A stretch of DNA of 39,882 bases from contig JAISFV010000118.1 of the NCBI GenBank assembly GCA_031263445.1, forward strand, positions 1 to 39,882, written 5' to 3'. The stretch is from Synergistaceae bacterium (GTDB lineage: Bacteria; Synergistota; Synergistia; Synergistales; Synergistaceae). Made by a program: the position numbers and the translations under genes. The notes under the pieces are model-generated. The model was not told the DNA's origin. It did not search any database and was given only the letters and a program-made list of their open reading frames with translations. Of this stretch, positions 7,879 through 16,667 are shown piece after piece; the first letter of the stretch is position 1; the number at the start of each line of letters is the position of its first letter.

Positions 7879-8832
7879 ATGCGACACGCAGAGAACACGC
7901 ACGAAGAGGCAAAAGGGAAAAACAGGACGTATCCGGACATAGAAAAAATCCTCGACTCTTTCATCACGCCCTCGAACGGCCGCGAGAGGAATATCCCCCT
8001 CCCTGCGACGGACATGCCGTCCTCCCCTGAGCTGGCCAGGATGATGGAGATGATCCGGGCGGTCGTCTTCCCCGGTTTTTTCGGGACGGGTGGCATAGAC
8101 GAGCAATCGATGCGACACCACATGGCGTCCGGGCTGGACGACATCTTCCGCATACTGGCCGAGCAGATACGCCTGGGCATGTGCTTTATCGGGCGCGACC
8201 AGGCCCTGTCCTGCAAGGAGTGCGAGGATGACGCGCTGGAACTGGCCGGCGCGTTCATGGGGCGCCTCCCTGATGTCCGCAACCTCCTGGACAGCGACGT
8301 CTTGGCGGCCTTTGAGGGGGATCCGGCGGCCAAGAGCAAGGCGGAGACGATATTCTGCTACCCGTCGATACACATAATGACGAACCACAGAGTAGCTCAC
8401 GAGCTGTACAAGCTGGAAGTCCCTGTGATACCCAGGATAATCAGCGAGATGGGGCACTCGCGCACCGGGATAGACATAAACCCCGGCGCCTCGATAGGCG
8501 AGGAGTTCTTCATAGACCACGGCACGGGGGTGGTCATTGGTGAGACGGCGGTAATAGGCAGCCGGTGCAGGCTTTACCAGGGCGTCACGCTGGGCGCGCT
8601 CTCCTTCCCGAAGGACGCGCTCGGCAACCCCATAAAGGGGCTGCCGCGGCACCCGGTACTCGAGGACAACGTAGTCGTGTACGCCGGCGCCACGATATTA
8701 GGCCGCGTTACGATAGGGGCTGGCTCGATGATAGGCGGCAACGTATGGATAACGGGCGACGTGCCGAAGGGCTCCAAGGTGGTGCAGCAACGGTCGACAT
8801 CACCTGCTAAAACCGACCGGATGCAGGGCTGA
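7879..8832 (+). CDS. cysE: Serine O-acetyltransferase
   Basis: The 317-residue enzyme would acetylate L-serine with acetyl-CoA, giving O-acetylserine for cysteine synthase. An alpha-helical N-terminal half of about 180 residues precedes a left-handed beta-helix of hexapeptide repeats (residues 195-300). The catalytic D213-H214 pair lies in IDHGTGVVIGE, and the conserved RHP (H258) is present. It is longer than the E. coli enzyme (273 residues) and resembles the long form common in anaerobes. GGGGTGA precedes the ATG. It stands alone, far from cysK at 25479-26411, which completes the pathway. No cysteine-sensing leader was recognised, but the structured RNA just upstream makes one worth testing. 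Confidence 0.9.
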   Translation: MRHAENTHEEAKGKNRTYPDIEKILDSFITPSNGRERNIPLPATDMPSSPELARMMEMIRAVVFPGFFGTGGIDEQSMRHHMASGLDDIFRILAEQIRLGMCFIGRDQALSCKECEDDALELAGAFMGRLPDVRNLLDSDVLAAFEGDPAAKSKAETIFCYPSIHIMTNHRVAHELYKLEVPVIPRIISEMGHSRTGIDINPGASIGEEFFIDHGTGVVIGETAVIGSRCRLYQGVTLGALSFPKDALGNPIKGLPRHPVLEDNVVVYAGATILGRVTIGAGSMIGGNVWITGDVPKGSKVVQQRSTSPAKTDRMQG

Positions 8833-8855
8833 GGGACGCCAGGGCCGCTTACGGC

Positions 8856-10955
8856 TTAAAAACCCAGCAGCCTCGCGACACGGAATACGACGAACGACCC
8901 GCCCCAGGCCGTGATCAGCCAAAAGGCTATCGTCGTCCATATCCACCTGGCGCTGCGCATCTCGCCGTTTGCCGACGCGACGGCCGCCATGCATGGCACC
9001 GAGAGCAGGTTGAACGTCATGAACGAGAGGGCGGCAGCCGGCGAGAAATTCGCGACCAGTGCAGCGGCTAGTGCGCCCGACGCGGCTTCGTCCTCCAGCG
9101 CGTCCCCCTCGACCTGCGGGTTGTACAGGACGCCCAGAGTGGAGACGACCATCTCCTTCGCTATGAGACCTGTGACGATGGCGACCACGGCCTTCCACGC
9201 GTCAGGCGTGGACGCGAACCCGAGCGGCGCGAAGACCGGGACGGCCAGGCGCCCCAGTATGCCCACGATGCTTTCCGGGCTGTTTCGCTCGACCATGGAG
9301 AGGCCGAAGCCGAAGTTCGAGAGAAACCAGATCACGACCGTGGCCCCAGCGATGATCGTGGTCGCCCTTATCACGAACCCCTTCATCTTCTCCCACAGGT
9401 GGATCGCGAGGTTGAGCGGACGAGGCAGGTGATATGCCGGCAGTTCCATGATGAAGACCGAGGCCGCGCCCTTCAGGAGCGTCTTCCTCAGTATGACGGA
9501 CGTTATGACGGCGGCGGCGATACCGATGGCGTAAACCGCGAATACGGCGTTCCCCGCATTGCCCGGGAATATGGCCGCTCCGAACATCGCCCATATCGGC
9601 AGCTTCGCCCCGCATGAGAAGAAGGGCATCAGCATCACCGTGAGCCGCCTCTCCTTTTCGTCATCGAGCGTCCTCGTCCCCATCATGGCCGGCACTGAGC
9701 AGCCAAAGCCCATCAAAAGCGGCAGGAACGCCTTCCCGGAGAGGCCGAAGCGGCGCAGCGGCCTGTCCATCAGAAAGGCGGCCCTCGCCATATAGCCGCT
9801 GTCTTCCATGAGTGACAGGAACAAAAAGAGCATCAGTATCTGCGGGAGGAAGCTCAGGACAGAGCCGACGCCGGCGAATATGCCGTCCACGACCAGCCCC
9901 TTAGCCCATTCCGACGCCCCCAGGGATTCCAGCGCGCCGCCTGCGGCGTCAGAGGCCCACTCCGTGAGCGCACCCATCCAGCCCTGCATCATCACGCCCG
10001 GGGACGGTATGCCGCCTTCCGCAATCAGGTCGGAAAAGATAAGCGGGTCTGCGAACGTGAGGTGAAAGACGCAATACATGAACAGGAAAAAGATGGGCAG
10101 CCCCAGCAGCTTGTGTGTCAGCACGCTGTCTATCCTGTCCGAGGCCGTAAGCCCGCGCGCGCTGGATGTGTAAGCGACGACGCTGCTGAAACCCTCTGTG
10201 ATGCGGCTGTACCGCGCGTCGGCCACGGCCGCCTCGAAGTCGCCCTCGAAAAGCTCGTCCAGGCCGATCTCGCCCTTTATCTCGTCTATCCTCGCGGAAA
10301 GGCTCAGGCCGCCCGTCTGCGGCATGTCCCCCTCGATGGCCTTCACCGCGCGGAACGTCGGGTTCGAGAGGCCGCGCTCGCAGAACAGGTGCGCGATCTT
10401 ATGGACGGCTTCCCCCATGGCGGAGCCCTCCAGCACGGAAGAGCCGCTCCGGCGGTCAGCCGCCGCCCGAACGGCGGCCTCCATCAGCTCGCCAATGCCC
10501 TCTGAGTGCAGGGCGCTGATGTTCACGACCGGCACCCCGAGCCGCCGCGACAGCTCATGCGTATCAACGGCGCCGCCGTTCTTGCGGAGGACGTCCGTCA
10601 TGTTGAGCGCCACGACCATGGGTATGTCCGACTCCATGATCTGGGTCGTGAGGTATAGGTTCCTCTCGAGGTTGGTCGAGTCTATGATGTTTATCACGAG
10701 GTCGGGCCCGTCGTCTAAGATGTAGTTTCTGGCGACTGCCTCCTCAGGGGTGTACGGCGACAGGGAGTAGATTCCCGGCAGGTCTATTATGTCTATTTTT
10801 TGCGCGCCGCCTTTGCCCGGCGCGCCCCTGTAAACGCCCTCCCTGCGGTCTACCGTCACCCCGGGCCAGTTCCCGACGTGAGCGGTGCTGCCCGTCAGCA
10901 GGTTGAAAAGCGTCGTCTTGCCGCAGTTCGGGTTGCCGGCCAGGGCGAACCTCAC
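8856..10955 (-). CDS. feoB: Ferrous iron transport protein B
   Basis: The 699-residue Fe2+ transporter has an N-terminal cytoplasmic GTPase. G1 is GNPNCGKTT (residues 7-15), G3 is DLPG (58-61) and G4 is NMTD (118-121). A helical GDI-like domain follows to about residue 270, then two Gate domains with roughly ten membrane helices. Gate motifs such as GFGCSVPAMMGTRTL and FSCGAKLPIW are visible. The length is at the short end of the family and no FeoC-like or C-terminal cysteine tail is present. The start overlaps the feoA stop by four bases, so translation is coupled. It converges on cysE with 23 bases between. Confidence 0.95.
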   Translation of the reverse strand: MRFALAGNPNCGKTTLFNLLTGSTAHVGNWPGVTVDRREGVYRGAPGKGGAQKIDIIDLPGIYSLSPYTPEEAVARNYILDDGPDLVINIIDSTNLERNLYLTTQIMESDIPMVVALNMTDVLRKNGGAVDTHELSRRLGVPVVNISALHSEGIGELMEAAVRAAADRRSGSSVLEGSAMGEAVHKIAHLFCERGLSNPTFRAVKAIEGDMPQTGGLSLSARIDEIKGEIGLDELFEGDFEAAVADARYSRITEGFSSVVAYTSSARGLTASDRIDSVLTHKLLGLPIFFLFMYCVFHLTFADPLIFSDLIAEGGIPSPGVMMQGWMGALTEWASDAAGGALESLGASEWAKGLVVDGIFAGVGSVLSFLPQILMLFLFLSLMEDSGYMARAAFLMDRPLRRFGLSGKAFLPLLMGFGCSVPAMMGTRTLDDEKERRLTVMLMPFFSCGAKLPIWAMFGAAIFPGNAGNAVFAVYAIGIAAAVITSVILRKTLLKGAASVFIMELPAYHLPRPLNLAIHLWEKMKGFVIRATTIIAGATVVIWFLSNFGFGLSMVERNSPESIVGILGRLAVPVFAPLGFASTPDAWKAVVAIVTGLIAKEMVVSTLGVLYNPQVEGDALEDEAASGALAAALVANFSPAAALSFMTFNLLSVPCMAAVASANGEMRSARWIWTTIAFWLITAWGGSFVVFRVARLLGF

Positions 10956-11188
10956 TGTTCAGCGGCCTCCATCAGGATGGCTTCCGCCTCCGCCTTGCGG
11001 ACGGACAGCTCGTAGCCGCGAATCGTGACCTCCATCGGGTCTCCCAGCGGTGCCGCCTTGCGCATAGTGATCTCCGCGCCGGGCGTAATGCCCATGTCAA
11101 ACAGCCGCTGCCTGATGAGCCCTTTCCCGGACACGCGGACAACTCTTCCTGTCTCGCCAGGAGTAAACATATTCAAACACTTTCTCAC
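10952..11188 (-). CDS. feoA: Ferrous iron transport protein A
   Basis: This 78-residue SH3-like FeoA partner of FeoB has the family pattern LTPGETGRVVRV...LRQRLFDMGITPGAEI in slightly varied form. The start is a GTG at 11188, with a perfect GGAGGG eight bases upstream. A longer frame opening at 11221 lacks such a site and would exceed the usual length of about 75 residues. It overlaps feoB by four bases. It follows the small GNAT gene by 43 bases on the same strand, so all three could share a transcript. No Fur or DtxR box was confidently identified. Confidence 0.9.
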   Translation of the reverse strand: MRKCLNMFTPGETGRVVRVSGKGLIRQRLFDMGITPGAEITMRKAAPLGDPMEVTIRGYELSVRKAEAEAILMEAAEQ

Positions 11189-11231
11189 GTACGGTACCCT
11201 CCAATTCCGCGACGGCGGCATGCCGCATCGC

Positions 11232-11510
11232 CTAGCGGCTTATAAGAATGTCCCTCTTGCCCTCGTTCCGCTCAAACCATTTGACGGCGTAGCCGCACGA
11301 GAGGACGGCCTTTTTACCGTCGCCCTTTATCCTCTCATACGCGGCTTCCAGCAGCTCGCCCGCGACGCCGCCGCCCCGAAGCGAGTCGTCCACGAACGTG
11401 TGTTCGATATCCACGACGCCCGCGCCTGCGGGAGGGAACGTCACCTCCGCTATGAGCCGCCCGTTTTCGTCGTTTGCGTACACCCTGTTGTACTCGCTCG
11501 TAAGTTTCAC
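11232..11510 (-). CDS. Small GNAT-fold N-acetyltransferase (YjdJ-like)
   Basis: The protein has about 92 residues and matches the short GNAT domain seen in YjdJ-type proteins. It contains IEHTFVDDSLRGGGVAGELLEAAYE, whose RGGGVAG serves as the acetyl-CoA pyrophosphate loop. The YAVKWFERNEGKRDI ending is typical. It would acetylate an unidentified small molecule or protein. The GTG at 11510 is chosen because GGGGGTGG lies just upstream. An in-frame ATG at 11570 would overlap the probable -10 element and so is unlikely. It sits upstream of feoAB on the same strand. No functional link to iron is known. Confidence 0.75.
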   Translation of the reverse strand: MKLTSEYNRVYANDENGRLIAEVTFPPAGAGVVDIEHTFVDDSLRGGGVAGELLEAAYERIKGDGKKAVLSCGYAVKWFERNEGKRDILISR

Positions 11511-11558
11511 TTGACCACCCCCGCCATTTTTCAGGCAAAACATGCCAGAAGTGTTATA

Positions 11559-11587
11559 ATAATAAAACACTTTCCCCTTTTTGGCAA
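11559..11587 (-). promoter_or_regulatory. Promoter of the GNAT-feoA-feoB gene group
   Basis: Reading the minus strand, TTGCCA (11582-11587), a 17-base spacer and TATTAT (11559-11564) lie 48 bases before the GNAT start. Both boxes are 5/6 matches. Confidence 0.55.
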
Positions 11588-11704
11588 CGGTCTATATGTA
11601 TCCTCAAATCACAGGTTCATTCTACGAAGACCTGGAAGCCTCAGCGAAACGATCAAAAAAATCCCTCTGAAATTCAGGGGCAATGCGGGATGCGACACGG
11701 CACC

Positions 11705-11733
11705 TTGACAACAATAAACTCTTGATATATTAT
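11705..11733 (+). promoter_or_regulatory. Promoter of the GntR/PTS operon
   Basis: A perfect TTGACA (11705-11710) is followed by a 17-base spacer and TATTAT (11728-11733). Overlapping alternatives (TATATT, TATAAT) are present. AT-rich sequence with short inverted repeats (11735-11785) lies between it and the regulator and may hold the GntR operator, but no clear operator was defined. Confidence 0.55.
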
Positions 11734-11792
11734 AATAACTAGGCATTAATAACAAGAATTTATTATAATTAATCATTGAATAGGGATGAAAT

Positions 11793-12542
11793 ATGCTAGA
11801 GTTTGCCGTAGACAGGGACAGTGGAAAGGCGCTGTATTATCAGCTTTACGAATACCTGAAGGAGCGCATAATAACTGGCGACTTCAAGCCAGAGGAAATG
11901 CTCCCGTCTGAAAATGAGATGATTTCCCTTTATAAATTAAGCAGGATAACCATACGGCGTGCGATTGACGAGCTTGAAAGAGAAGGATATCTCGAAAAGA
12001 CGCGCGGCAAAGGCACAAAGGTTTTGCTAAGAAAACCGCTTAGGGACAATAACGCGCTGTACAGTTTTTCAGAGATGGCGACAATGAACGGAAATCGCAT
12101 AAGTTATGTGGTTATATTCGCTGGCAAATGCCGCGCAACATCGGAAGTGGCCGATGCGCTAGGGATTTCCGCTGTTGCGGAAGTCTTCAGGTTACAGCGA
12201 CTTATCCTGTTTAACGAGCGCATCGCTGGCCTTACAACGGCGATTATGCCGTATAAAGAGGAATTGAGGCAGGTATTCGAGGAATTTGACGGAACGACAT
12301 CACTGTACGCGAAGATAGAAAAATCCAATGTCATTATAGATTGGGCAGAGGAGGTTCTTGAGGTTGTCATTCCACCGAACGAGGTTAGAAAAGCGACATA
12401 TATAAAAAAAAATGAGCCTATGGTTTACAGTGAACACAGGTCGTATGACAGGAACGACAAGATAGTGACGGTTACATATTCATACTTTATTTACAATACG
12501 TTTAAATGCTCGTTTAAGGCTAAGAGAGGATGGACTCGATGA
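11793..12542 (+). CDS. GntR family (HutC/UTRA) transcriptional regulator
   Basis: The 249-residue protein has an N-terminal winged helix-turn-helix (about residues 10-75) containing LPSENEMISLYKLSRITIRRAIDELEREGYL, the GntR signature. A C-terminal UTRA ligand-binding domain follows. UTRA regulators usually sense a phosphorylated or free sugar-like substrate of the adjacent pathway and act as local repressors. It is the first gene of a tightly spaced operon, and its stop overlaps the start of the first amidohydrolase (ATGA). Sequence here is visibly more AT-rich than the flanking regions. The ligand is inferred to be the PTS substrate or its phosphorylated form. Confidence 0.88.
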   Translation: MLEFAVDRDSGKALYYQLYEYLKERIITGDFKPEEMLPSENEMISLYKLSRITIRRAIDELEREGYLEKTRGKGTKVLLRKPLRDNNALYSFSEMATMNGNRISYVVIFAGKCRATSEVADALGISAVAEVFRLQRLILFNERIAGLTTAIMPYKEELRQVFEEFDGTTSLYAKIEKSNVIIDWAEEVLEVVIPPNEVRKATYIKKNEPMVYSEHRSYDRNDKIVTVTYSYFIYNTFKCSFKAKRGWTR

Positions 12543-13273
12543 AGTATTATGACTTCCACTCACATCTCGGAACTACAAGTTCGGGGGAAGCAAACGACTC
12601 TGACATGCTTGTGGAGCAACTTAGAGCCTATGGTGTGGAAAAGGTGGGAATCAGCAACCTGACAATGTTGACGATGGAGGAGCGTAACGATCTCATTTAC
12701 GACGCGAAACTGAAATACCCTGATTTTATTAGGGCATACATGTATGTGAGTCTAAATCACTCAGGCATATACGATGAGATAGACAAGCGTCTCGGTGACC
12801 AAAAATTCGACGGCTGCAAGATCGTAACATCGCGCGACGGGATACGTGGGGACAACTGCGCGGCAATTTTCAAGGTTCTGCCGTACATAGAAAAATACGG
12901 CAAGGTAGTCCAGGTATTTGCGGGGGCTAATCCGTATTGTACGCCATTTGTATGGGCAGATCTGGCAGAAAAAAGGCCTAAACTGAAGCTCTGCTTCACT
13001 CACATCGCTTGCAGGGAATACGGTTTTACTCTCGTCAATCTTGTAAAAAATCTTCCAAACGTTGTTGTGGAAACGTCACAGCAGTTTGAGTATTTCATAC
13101 TGAAAAAGGCGATTGACGAACTCGGCTCGGAGCGTATGCTCATGGGTACGGACTGGCCGTACAAGCCTACAAATACAGAGATAAGCAAATTCAGGCACCT
13201 CGGCTTGACTGACGACCAACTTGAGAACATATATTATAAAAACGCGGCGAGACTATGGGACGAGGAGCTATAA
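12539..13273 (+). CDS. Amidohydrolase_2 family metal-dependent hydrolase (first paralogue)
   Basis: This 244-residue TIM-barrel protein of the amidohydrolase-2 type includes lactonases, decarboxylases and amide hydrolases among its relatives. H7 and H9 (DFHSH) match the strand-1 HxH. H155 (FTHIA) matches the strand-6 histidine and D205 (GTDWP) matches the catalytic strand-8 aspartate. The strand-5 histidine is not evident. The ATG at 12539 is chosen because AGAGAGG lies nine bases upstream and it overlaps the gntR stop as ATGA. An ATG at 12530 lacks such a site. It overlaps PTS IIA by one base (TAATG). A role in hydrolysing the imported compound is inferred. Confidence 0.8.
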   Translation: MKYYDFHSHLGTTSSGEANDSDMLVEQLRAYGVEKVGISNLTMLTMEERNDLIYDAKLKYPDFIRAYMYVSLNHSGIYDEIDKRLGDQKFDGCKIVTSRDGIRGDNCAAIFKVLPYIEKYGKVVQVFAGANPYCTPFVWADLAEKRPKLKLCFTHIACREYGFTLVNLVKNLPNVVVETSQQFEYFILKKAIDELGSERMLMGTDWPYKPTNTEISKFRHLGLTDDQLENIYYKNAARLWDEEL

Positions 13274-13662
13274 TGAAAATTATCATTGCTTCTCACGAAA
13301 ATTTGGCACAGAATATGCTCCAGACCGCCGAAATTTTTCTTGGCAAGACGGAGGATGTATCTGCGGTTGGACTTTACGAGGGTGACAGCCCGGAGGATTT
13401 TGAGGAGATGCTCCTCAAGCTTGTTGGCAAGGATGATGAACAGACACTGTTCCTCTGCGATATAAAATCGGGAACGCCGTTTAACTCGGCGTGCCGGTTT
13501 TCACACGGCAGGAAGAATATCAGCGTGTTGTATGGTATGAATCTTGCGATGGTTTTGGAGTGTATAACATCGCGTAGCGAAATGAACGTACACTCGCTCG
13601 CAGAGCGCATAGTTGGCATGATGTCCAAGACATACGGGGCGTTTAGGCATGATACACAATAA
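13273..13662 (+). CDS. Mannose-family PTS EIIA component
   Basis: This 129-residue cytoplasmic IIA protein of the mannose/fructose/sorbose PTS would accept phosphate from HPr and pass it to IIB. The phosphorylated histidine is H8 in IIASHENLA. The rest follows the EIIA-Man fold, including DIKSGTPFNSACR. It is a stand-alone domain rather than an IIAB fusion. The start ATG shares a base with the amidohydrolase stop, and GAGGAG lies upstream. HPr and Enzyme I are not in the window. The transported substrate is unknown. Confidence 0.88.
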   Translation: MKIIIASHENLAQNMLQTAEIFLGKTEDVSAVGLYEGDSPEDFEEMLLKLVGKDDEQTLFLCDIKSGTPFNSACRFSHGRKNISVLYGMNLAMVLECITSRSEMNVHSLAERIVGMMSKTYGAFRHDTQ

Positions 13663-13709
13663 ACGGCTTGCTTCTACAGATTTTCAGGAAATGAGAGGCG
13701 GAGACAGCA

Positions 13710-14210
13710 ATGAAAATATTGGAAACGAGGATTGACGACCGGCTTATTCACGGGCAGATTGTCACAGCGTGGATTCAAGCGACAGGAGCTGACGCGATTA
13801 TCGTTGCAGATGACAATGCGGCAGGAGACGCATTGTCGCAGTCGATATTGAAAATGGCTACTCCTGACAGTGTGCAGCTTATCATAAAATCCTTGTCCGA
13901 TGCGGCAGAACTTATCAAAAAAGATAAGTCTGAAGTTGGCGTTTTGCTTATCGTGAGCAACGCCTCTGGCGCCAGAAAACTGTTGGAGTCAGATGTCAAA
14001 CTCGAAAAAATCACGCTGGGAAACATCACGAACAAGAAGTCGGGGCAAGAGCGGAAAATGGTCCTCAAATTCATCTTTGCATCAGAAGATGACGCGGAAA
14101 ATCTACGGGCCATATCAAACATGGGTGTTATTATCACGGCGCAGACCGTTCCAAACGACAAGGCGTATGATGTCATGGAGATTATGAAAAAAGCAGGATT
14201 TTATAAATAA
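13710..14210 (+). CDS. Mannose-family PTS EIIB component
   Basis: This 166-residue IIB protein of the mannose/sorbose PTS would transfer phosphate from IIA to the incoming substrate. The active site is H14 in the family-defining DDRLIHGQI. A later TLGNITNKKSG block matches the usual substrate-side loop. GGCGGAGA precedes the ATG. It follows IIA by 47 bases and precedes the membrane components, the standard order for this PTS class. Confidence 0.92.
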   Translation: MKILETRIDDRLIHGQIVTAWIQATGADAIIVADDNAAGDALSQSILKMATPDSVQLIIKSLSDAAELIKKDKSEVGVLLIVSNASGARKLLESDVKLEKITLGNITNKKSGQERKMVLKFIFASEDDAENLRAISNMGVIITAQTVPNDKAYDVMEIMKKAGFYK

Positions 14211-14244
14211 TAAATAAATTTTATATCTGGAGAGGAGCCTGTGC

Positions 14245-15012
14245 ATGAACTACTTGTTTATTAGCATTGCGTGCGGTTTGCTCGCTTGGATCGCGCAGAT
14301 GGATCGCCTCATGGTTCATATGTTTATCTATCGCCCTATAATTTTGGGTCCGATCACCGGTCTAATTCTCGGCGATGTTTCGACAGGACTTGAGATGGGT
14401 GTCACGATTGAAATCATGTTTCTGGCCACTGTTTTCGTCGGTACAGCGATTCCATGTGATGAGGTTATGAGTACGATAATCAGCACGGCGTTTGCTGTTG
14501 CTGCAGGCGGAGATACGTCGATAGGAATAGCGGCTGCCCTCCCTCTCTCTGTAATAGGGCAGATTATAAGGTACATACGTAGCTCCACATATCATTTATG
14601 GACAAATATGCAAATGGAAAAGGCTGTAGCGCGAGGAGATTTAAAGGGCATGTATTTTTGGCACATCGTCATGCCGCTCATTATCAATTTGATAGTTTTC
14701 AGTGTTCCGACCTTCATCGCAGTATACGTAAGCGCTGACATTGTTCAGGCTCTCATCAACGTCATACCTGAGAAGCTTATCGACGGAATAGGCGTAGGCG
14801 CCGGAATGATAGGCGCGGTAGGACTCGCGATGCTGCTCAAATCGATAAATGTCAAAGACGCTTGGCCGTATCTGCTTATCGGTTTCTTCCTGTCTGCATT
14901 CCTCAACGTCAACATGATAGGCATAAGCATTATAGCTGTAGCCATAATCGCAATATCCATATACTCGAACCAGAAGAACGAAAAATCCAAAAACAGAATA
15001 GCATTAGACTAA
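14245..15012 (+). CDS. Mannose-family PTS EIIC membrane component
   Basis: The 255-residue integral membrane protein with about seven hydrophobic segments matches the EII-Sor (IIC) family. It shows the N-terminal RPIILGPITGLILGD block and the conserved GxxxEIMFLATVFVGTAIP segment. With IID it forms the translocation channel. GAGAGGAG precedes the ATG. The lysine-rich C terminus is probably cytoplasmic. It is followed 14 bases later by IID. Confidence 0.9.
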   Translation: MNYLFISIACGLLAWIAQMDRLMVHMFIYRPIILGPITGLILGDVSTGLEMGVTIEIMFLATVFVGTAIPCDEVMSTIISTAFAVAAGGDTSIGIAAALPLSVIGQIIRYIRSSTYHLWTNMQMEKAVARGDLKGMYFWHIVMPLIINLIVFSVPTFIAVYVSADIVQALINVIPEKLIDGIGVGAGMIGAVGLAMLLKSINVKDAWPYLLIGFFLSAFLNVNMIGISIIAVAIIAISIYSNQKNEKSKNRIALD

Positions 15013-15026
15013 GGAGGTGCGAAATA

Positions 15027-15863
15027 GTGGAACAGAAAGAGACGGCAGTCAAGCGGATCACCAGAAAAGACCTTTGGAAATGTTTTTGGAGTCAAATGTT
15101 CTTTGAACTCGGCAACGGCGCATTGAAGGAAGAGGCCCCCGGTTTCGTTACTTCCATGGTTCCCATAATAGAAAAAGTCTACGATAGCAAGGAGGATAAA
15201 ATAGAAGCATATAAGCGTCACACGGAATATTACCTTTCAGAGGGGCGCGCGGCTGGCCTGAACGTAGGTATCGCCGCAGCCATGGAAGAACGGCTTGCTC
15301 TGCAAAGGGATATTGAGCCAGAGAGTATCAACGCAGTAAAGTCGGCGCTTATGGGACCACTTGCAGCGCTCGGAGACAGCATAATTCACGGCACATTCAG
15401 GCCACTGTTCGCAGGGATCGCCTGCTCCCTTGTCATCGCGAGCGGTTATAAGAGCGTATTCGGACCAATTATGTTCGTAGTTATCATGACTGCCATAGGG
15501 TTTCTCGTGAGATACTACGGTACATTCCTCGGCTACTCAAAGGGTACCGAAATAATTGACGCCATTCAGAACAGCGGGCTTGTCCGTAATATGACTCATT
15601 TAGCTGGAACAGCGGCGTATTTGTTGGTAGGAGGCTTTTCGGTAGGGCTAGTGACGGTGAAAATACCGTGGGAGTTCAAGTTTGAAGAGACAGTTGTTTC
15701 ATTTCAGTCCATGCTCGATGGCCTCTGTCCGGGACTTCTTTCAATGTTGCTCATTGGACTCATGTACTTCCTCATGACAAAGAAGAAGATAAGCCCAACG
15801 TTCCTGTTGTTCGCGTGCCTCGCGTTAGGAATCATAGGCAAATATGCGGGCTTCCTCGGATGA
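15027..15863 (+). CDS. Mannose-family PTS EIID membrane component
   Basis: This 278-residue IID protein completes the mannose-type transporter. Family features include ITRKDLWKCFWSQMFFELG at the N terminus, and FNTxPxxxxxxxG-like and GPLAALGDSIIHGT segments. GPLAxxGD is the best conserved IID motif. C-terminal hydrophobic helices follow. The GTG at 15027 is chosen because a near-perfect AAGGAGGTG lies seven bases upstream. A longer frame opening at 14862 would overlap most of the end of IIC. It is followed by the second amidohydrolase. Confidence 0.9.
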   Translation: MEQKETAVKRITRKDLWKCFWSQMFFELGNGALKEEAPGFVTSMVPIIEKVYDSKEDKIEAYKRHTEYYLSEGRAAGLNVGIAAAMEERLALQRDIEPESINAVKSALMGPLAALGDSIIHGTFRPLFAGIACSLVIASGYKSVFGPIMFVVIMTAIGFLVRYYGTFLGYSKGTEIIDAIQNSGLVRNMTHLAGTAAYLLVGGFSVGLVTVKIPWEFKFEETVVSFQSMLDGLCPGLLSMLLIGLMYFLMTKKKISPTFLLFACLALGIIGKYAGFLG

Positions 15864-15894
15864 CAATCGTTCTTAATGATTAAGGATAGCACTT

Positions 15895-16641
15895 ATGCCT
15901 ATTATTGATTTTCATTCGCATATCATTAGGGATCGCGAGACGAAGGAATATTGCACGGAAGCCCTTCTGCGCGATATGGGCGATAATGCTATCGATATAA
16001 GAATGATCGCTGCGATGGAGGGAAAATCAATCTCCCATCAGAATTTCTTCGTTTCGCATCTCGCTGCTGAACATCCTCAAATGCTCATACCATGCGCTGC
16101 CATAAATCCCAAGGAGGACAACGGCGTTGAGGAAATGCTGAGAGTAGCGGAGGAGGGAAACTTTAAGGCGATCGAGCTTGACTCGCTTGAACATGGATAC
16201 CTGCCGGAAACGTGCGATGCCCTTGACGAAATTTTCGACATTTGTCATGAGGCAGGTTTGGTCGTGTGTGCGTTTACGGGCTGGGGTCCTAGGACAGCGC
16301 CTATGCAGTGGGCTTATTATGCGAAACGTCATCCCAAAGTGCCGCTTGTGTTGCTGCATATGGGCGGATACGATTTCGGTTACAACTGCATAGAAGTGGC
16401 GAAAAAATTTCCGAACATATATGTCGAGACATCGGACGTATACGAATTGCCTATAATGCACATCGCGTTGCGGGAAATACCACACGAGAAGATCCTTTTC
16501 GGTTCGCAATACCCAGAGAAAATAACGGCATGCTCAAAGGACTTCTTCGACATGTTTGACCTCAGTGACGAGGATAGAGAGCTTTTCTTTTGGAAAAACG
16601 CCGCGAGACTTCTTAAGATAGAAGGCTTGAACGGGATTTAA
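15895..16641 (+). CDS. Amidohydrolase_2 family protein (second paralogue, altered active site)
   Basis: This 248-residue TIM-barrel protein is paralogous to the first amidohydrolase of the same operon and similar in length and layout. H7 and H9 (DFHSH) and H155 (LLHMGG) are kept. The strand-8 position that should be Asp reads Q205 (GSQYP, against GTDWP in the paralogue). Asp at this position is the general catalytic residue across the superfamily, so this copy may be inactive, use other chemistry, or partner the first. AAGGAT precedes the ATG. It lies between IID and the ADP-ribosylglycohydrolase. Substrate unknown. Confidence 0.78.
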   Translation: MPIIDFHSHIIRDRETKEYCTEALLRDMGDNAIDIRMIAAMEGKSISHQNFFVSHLAAEHPQMLIPCAAINPKEDNGVEEMLRVAEEGNFKAIELDSLEHGYLPETCDALDEIFDICHEAGLVVCAFTGWGPRTAPMQWAYYAKRHPKVPLVLLHMGGYDFGYNCIEVAKKFPNIYVETSDVYELPIMHIALREIPHEKILFGSQYPEKITACSKDFFDMFDLSDEDRELFFWKNAARLLKIEGLNGI

Positions 16642-16667
16642 CGCACTTTGAGCAAAGGGAGGACATT

